This document shows, in pieces, positions 60,849-64,000 of a stretch of 64,000 nt of DNA. Positions within the stretch are counted from its first letter, which is position 1, and each line of letters begins with the position of its first letter. The notes beneath the pieces were generated by a model. The model did no database searches and was not told where the DNA came from. It saw nothing but the letters and a program-made list of their open reading frames with translations. The position numbers were made by a program, and so were the translations under genes. This stretch comes from an uncultured Allorhizobium sp. (lineage in GTDB: Bacteria > Pseudomonadota > Alphaproteobacteria > Rhizobiales > Rhizobiaceae), in contig OY288189.1 in the NCBI GenBank assembly GCA_958439205.1, forward strand, positions 2,681,001 to 2,745,000, read 5' to 3'.

Positions 60849-63068
60849 ATGAGTGACTACAATATAGCGATTGAGGAGGAGGCTGTAAGGCTAATTGCCA
60901 GATCGCCAATATCCGATAGGTTTTTCTCAGATTTTCACTTGCTCGTAAAAGATGGAAAACTGGCGACGGTTTTGATTTCCAGAACTGTGTTCATTTTTTG
61001 TGAGAAATCTCGGATTGACGGTAGGTTTCTGGTAATCGACGGGGCTGCTTGCGCCCTGTCAAAAGCAAAGCCTAACAGTTATGACCCCTTTGAGCGAATA
61101 ATCACACTTGCAATTAGTAAGTTCGAAAATTCAGTTTCGCTGCCTGTGAAGTGGGGCCTTTACACCGATGGTGCCCGTCGAGGTTCGTTTTTTGCTTACA
61201 CGGCGGCGAAGGGTAGTACTTCTCGTATATTTTACGAGGATCGTTGTGATAGTAGCCAAAATCTCTATGTGTATTCTGTCACAAACAAGCATGTAGAATT
61301 TGACGATGTGCCAATAAGCCGATCGGCTTACACCGATTTTGGAGATTCACTACTTGAGGCGTTTATCGCTTATGAAAATATAGATTTCACTCCGGCTCAA
61401 AATGATGGTGTAATTGAGATCGAGAACCCCGGCGGAGTAATTGCACACGGGTGGTCCTTGGATGAGTGGGTAAGCAAAAAGCTGACTACTTCTCAGCGCA
61501 AATTCATAGAAAAAGATTACTCTCAATCGGTGAGGTTGCGAGGAGCAGCTGGAACGGGAAAAACCATCTCATTGGTGGTTAAATTCCTTAGGGACTTCCT
61601 CCAGTTTACTGCGGACGGGAAAGAGGTTCGCCTATTGTTTCTGACCCACTCCAAGGTCAGCGCCGATCTGGTAAAGGATTTAATCGGACAACTCGATAGA
61701 GATGGCGCACGGCTCAATTCAGCTAATTCCGCGGCAAAAATAGCGACAATTTTTGAAATTGCGTCTGAGTTTGTTCAACGAGAACAAAGGGGCGTAAGCC
61801 CGATTGATATTGACGCATATTCGGGTCGCATCATGCAGCGAGAGTTAATCGAGTCCATTCTCGATGCCGCTCGCTTGACTTTGGCCACGCAGTTCTCGGA
61901 TGAGGCTTCGCCTTCGTTTATTGCCAACATGTTATCCGATGAGCTTGAAGTAAAACGGCGATTCGCATTTGAGATTATGAATGAAATCATGTCCGTCCTT
62001 GACGCTGAGGGAATTCGGTCAGGCAACAGCAAGGCCTTGGACTATATTAATGCTCCAAGACCAGAGTGGATGGTTAATCTTTCTGGAGTGGGGGATCGAA
62101 AAATTGTTCTCGATCTCCACAGAAGGTACAGGGAATTGTTGCGTGAAATGAGGGTGATTAGTGTCGATCAGCTGATCGCGGATTTTGTTTCGTTCTTGAG
62201 TTCGAATGTTTGGGATAACATTATTGAGCGGGAGGGTTACGACGCGATTTTTGTCGATGAGTTGCACCTCTTCACACCATTAGAGCGGATGGCGCTCAAG
62301 CCTTTGATGCGTCACTCCAGTCAATTTGGTGGCGTACAACCGATGTTTATGGCTTATGACTTGAAGCAGTCAACTAGGGATTATTTCGCAAATCTTGTGA
62401 CTGACGCTAAATCTACAAGCAATTGGATCGGTAAAACGACAGATGGCAGTGCATTGGTGGAGCTCAACGAAGTATTCCGCTTCACACCACAGATAGCTCG
62501 CTGTATCGCAGATCTTGCGGTCTCATTTGGTGAAATAGAGTTTCTTGACGAAATTGATAGGCGTGTCGGTGAGAGCGCTATCGAAGAAGGCGACGTGCCG
62601 GAAATGAGGGAGTTCTCTTCGAATCAGAGGATGTACGAGTGGGCATTTGGACACGCTCGTTCACTGGCAACGGCATTTGGTTCTGGTAAGCGAGTCTGCA
62701 TAATTTGTATGAACGACGACATGTTCGCCGTATATCGGGATGCAGGACGCCATGCTGACCACTTGATCTCAGTTGAAAGTAGAGAAGATCTGAATGATAT
62801 CCGGTATGCTGGCAAAAGGTTCGTTTATAGTTCTCCAGAGTTTATAGCAGGTTTGCAGTTTGACAATGTCATAGTTGTTCATTGCGATCGTCGGACTATT
62901 GACGAAAATGAACTCGGTCCTCTTCGCCGTCGACGCAACCTGTCGCGACTTTATCTGGCAGCGAGTAGAGCCTCTAAAAAATTAACATTTTGCGCATCCT
63001 TGGAGTTGGGAGGCATTTCTCCAACTTTCACTACAGCGATAGCGAAGCAGACGGTGCGTGTCCCTTAA
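60849..63068 (+). CDS. UvrD-like superfamily 1 helicase with extra N-terminal domain
   Basis: The 739-residue protein has a complete SF1 helicase core from about residue 212: Q-motif LTTSQRKFI, Walker A GAAGTGKT (232-239), Walker B FVDELH (468-473), motif III YDLKQS, motif IV NEVFRFTPQIA, motif V GLQFDNVIVVH and motif VI RLYLAASRASKKLTF. Residues 1-200 form a separate unrecognised domain, without a NERD or nuclease motif that I can see. The AT-rich composition indicates horizontal transfer. Pairing with the preceding small protein suggests a mobile defence or nucleic-acid-processing unit; the function is inference. The frame is open to 60822, but the ATG at 60849 fits. Confidence 0.88.
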   Translation: MSDYNIAIEEEAVRLIARSPISDRFFSDFHLLVKDGKLATVLISRTVFIFCEKSRIDGRFLVIDGAACALSKAKPNSYDPFERIITLAISKFENSVSLPVKWGLYTDGARRGSFFAYTAAKGSTSRIFYEDRCDSSQNLYVYSVTNKHVEFDDVPISRSAYTDFGDSLLEAFIAYENIDFTPAQNDGVIEIENPGGVIAHGWSLDEWVSKKLTTSQRKFIEKDYSQSVRLRGAAGTGKTISLVVKFLRDFLQFTADGKEVRLLFLTHSKVSADLVKDLIGQLDRDGARLNSANSAAKIATIFEIASEFVQREQRGVSPIDIDAYSGRIMQRELIESILDAARLTLATQFSDEASPSFIANMLSDELEVKRRFAFEIMNEIMSVLDAEGIRSGNSKALDYINAPRPEWMVNLSGVGDRKIVLDLHRRYRELLREMRVISVDQLIADFVSFLSSNVWDNIIEREGYDAIFVDELHLFTPLERMALKPLMRHSSQFGGVQPMFMAYDLKQSTRDYFANLVTDAKSTSNWIGKTTDGSALVELNEVFRFTPQIARCIADLAVSFGEIEFLDEIDRRVGESAIEEGDVPEMREFSSNQRMYEWAFGHARSLATAFGSGKRVCIICMNDDMFAVYRDAGRHADHLISVESREDLNDIRYAGKRFVYSSPEFIAGLQFDNVIVVHCDRRTIDENELGPLRRRRNLSRLYLAASRASKKLTFCASLELGGISPTFTTAIAKQTVRVP

Positions 63069-63096
63069 CAGGTTTGCCTAGTGTGCCGGTAAAACT

Positions 63097-64000
63097 TCAC
63101 CGCCCCGGTCGCCCCGTCTTGCCCTTCGTCCTTGCCTTGCGCTTGCCGTCAGCCGGATCCTCGTAGGAGCCGGCGCCAGTGCGGGCGCGGATGATGGGGC
63201 GGGGGTCGTCGGTTTGCCCCTCATCCGCCCTTTGGGCACCTTCTCCCCGTGAACGGGGAGAAGGTGGAGCCTCCGGCTTCTCCGGGAGCTTGCCGGTCAC
63301 CGGTTTTTCGGTGCGGCCGACGGTCATTTCGTCGAGGGTGTTCTTGCGGAAATAGGAGCTTTCCGGGCCGGATTTCGGCAGGGGGACGGCGCCGTCGGTG
63401 CCGGGGCCCATGTCGTCGATATGGGGTTTGGAGAAATAGCTGCCCTTGCCTTCCGGGGAGCCCGACTTGTTGCGGCCTGACGTGGAGATGCGGGGTTGGT
63501 CGACAGACCCCTCCCCAACCCTCCCCACAGGGGGGAGGGAGTTGGTTGCGTTTGCGGCGGCCTTGCGGTTTCCGCCACCGCTTTCCTGCCCCTTCGCCTC
63601 CTGCTTGGCGATCGGGTCGTCCATGGCGGCGAGTTCGACGGCCTTGAGGCGTTTGATTTCGTCGCGGAGGCGCGCGGCCTTTTCGAAGTCGAGGTCGGCG
63701 GCGGCGTTGCGCATGTCTTTTTCGAGCGCGTTGAGATGAGCCTGGAGGTTGTTGCCGACGAGGTGGCCGCCATCGGCGAAGCCCTTGCCGGACACGCCAG
63801 AGATATCGGCGCGGACGTGGTCGCGTTCGTAGACGCTGTCGAGGATGTCGGAGATGCGGGCTTTGACGGACTCAGGCGTGATGCCGTGTTCGGTGTTGTA
63901 GGCGACCTGCTTTTCGCGGCGGCGGGACGTCTCATCCATGGCGCGCTGCATCGAGCCGGTGATCTGGTCGGCATAGAGGATGACCTTGCCGTCGACGTTT
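63097..64000 (-). CDS. uvrB: UvrABC excinuclease subunit B, C-terminal part
   Basis: The frame runs past the right end of the window; only the C-terminal part is visible. From the end inward it reads [27 protein letters not shown], then the linker and a UVR domain ([31 protein letters not shown]), diagnostic of UvrB. After the UVR domain comes an extra tail of about 180 residues, low in complexity and rich in Gly, Pro, Ser and Lys, much longer than in most UvrB proteins. Two stretches of this tail are palindromic repeats read in frame. UvrB verifies DNA damage in nucleotide excision repair. Confidence 0.95.
   Translation of the reverse strand, partial: NVDGKVILYADQITGSMQRAMDETSRRREKQVAYNTEHGITPESVKARISDILDSVYERDHVRADISGVSGKGFADGGHLVGNNLQAHLNALEKDMRNAAADLDFEKAARLRDEIKRLKAVELAAMDDPIAKQEAKGQESGGGNRKAAANATNSLPPVGRVGEGSVDQPRISTSGRNKSGSPEGKGSYFSKPHIDDMGPGTDGAVPLPKSGPESSYFRKNTLDEMTVGRTEKPVTGKLPEKPEAPPSPRSRGEGAQRADEGQTDDPRPIIRARTGAGSYEDPADGKRKARTKGKTGRPGR
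63220..63267. repeat. Family B palindrome inside the uvrB coding sequence
   Basis: CACCTTCTCCCCGT / ACGGGGAGAAGGTG pairs as a hairpin and is joined to GCCCCTCATCCGCCC, the family B tail in reverse. It is read through in frame by uvrB and yields the [15 protein letters not shown] peptide. Confidence 0.75.
63511..63542. repeat. Second palindromic repeat inside uvrB (family E)
   Basis: The CCCTCCCC...GGGGGGAGGGAG segment at 63511-63542 is a GC-rich imperfect palindrome with CCCCACAGGGGGG at its centre, like common rhizobial intergenic repeats. In uvrB it encodes the [11 protein letters not shown] part of the tail. Confidence 0.6.

Overview
The window looks like chromosomal DNA of a member of the Rhizobiaceae (Rhizobium, Agrobacterium and relatives). 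Three things point there: the acpXL to lpxXL cluster for the very long chain fatty acid of lipid A, an FnrN-type oxygen regulator with cbb3 oxidase (cco/fix) operons, and many short palindromic intergenic repeats of the kind rhizobia carry. No nodulation or nitrogen-fixation genes are seen. The DNA is GC-rich throughout except for one clearly AT-richer stretch near the right end.

Layout. 1-1106: end of a cobalamin pair (cobC tail, cobD). 1167-3433: divergent fnrN and hemN with an Fnr box between them. 3539-9054: six genes for the very long chain acyl group of lipid A (acpXL, a FabZ-like dehydratase, two FabF-like synthases, a dehydrogenase, lpxXL). 9293-10580: a PAS protein and a hemerythrin-like protein. 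10858-18976: ccoNOQP then ccoGHIS, each behind its own Fnr box. 19073-21894: gnd and a membrane GGDEF protein. 21943-35346: a LacI regulator, a four-gene sugar ABC transporter, a GH2 beta-mannosidase, a sugar isomerase, an oxidoreductase, an aldo/keto reductase and a GH43 glycosidase, apparently for plant hemicellulose oligosaccharides. 35481-43844: a His-rich EamA transporter, glutathione-dependent formaldehyde oxidation (fghA, adhC), acetyltransferases, a toxin remnant, an unusual SRPBCC plus M50 membrane protein and a second EamA transporter. 44079-53043: XRE regulator, lipB, tRNA-Leu(GAG), BON protein, a degenerate peptide deformylase, mgtE, a MerR regulator, membrane enzymes and L-serine dehydratase. 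53312-59094: DUF proteins, a phosphatase-like protein, dusA, cspA, a J-domain protein and a Cys-rich small protein. 60089-63068: AT-rich two-gene island. 63097-64000: 3' part of uvrB.

How genes work together. Low oxygen should convert FnrN to its iron-sulfur form. Fnr boxes before hemN, ccoN and ccoG then join anaerobic haem synthesis to production, copper loading and assembly of the high-affinity cbb3 oxidase. The sugar cluster reads as uptake, hydrolysis and then oxidation or isomerisation under one LacI-type repressor.

The best candidate for an undescribed system is the AT-rich pair at 60089-63068: a 252-residue protein with an N-terminal QGD / TADCDL signature, one base upstream of a 739-residue UvrD-like SF1 helicase with its own N-terminal domain. 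Other notable items are palindromic repeats read in frame inside the uvrB tail, a FabF paralogue and a deformylase paralogue that have lost catalytic residues, and a truncated ParE-like toxin.
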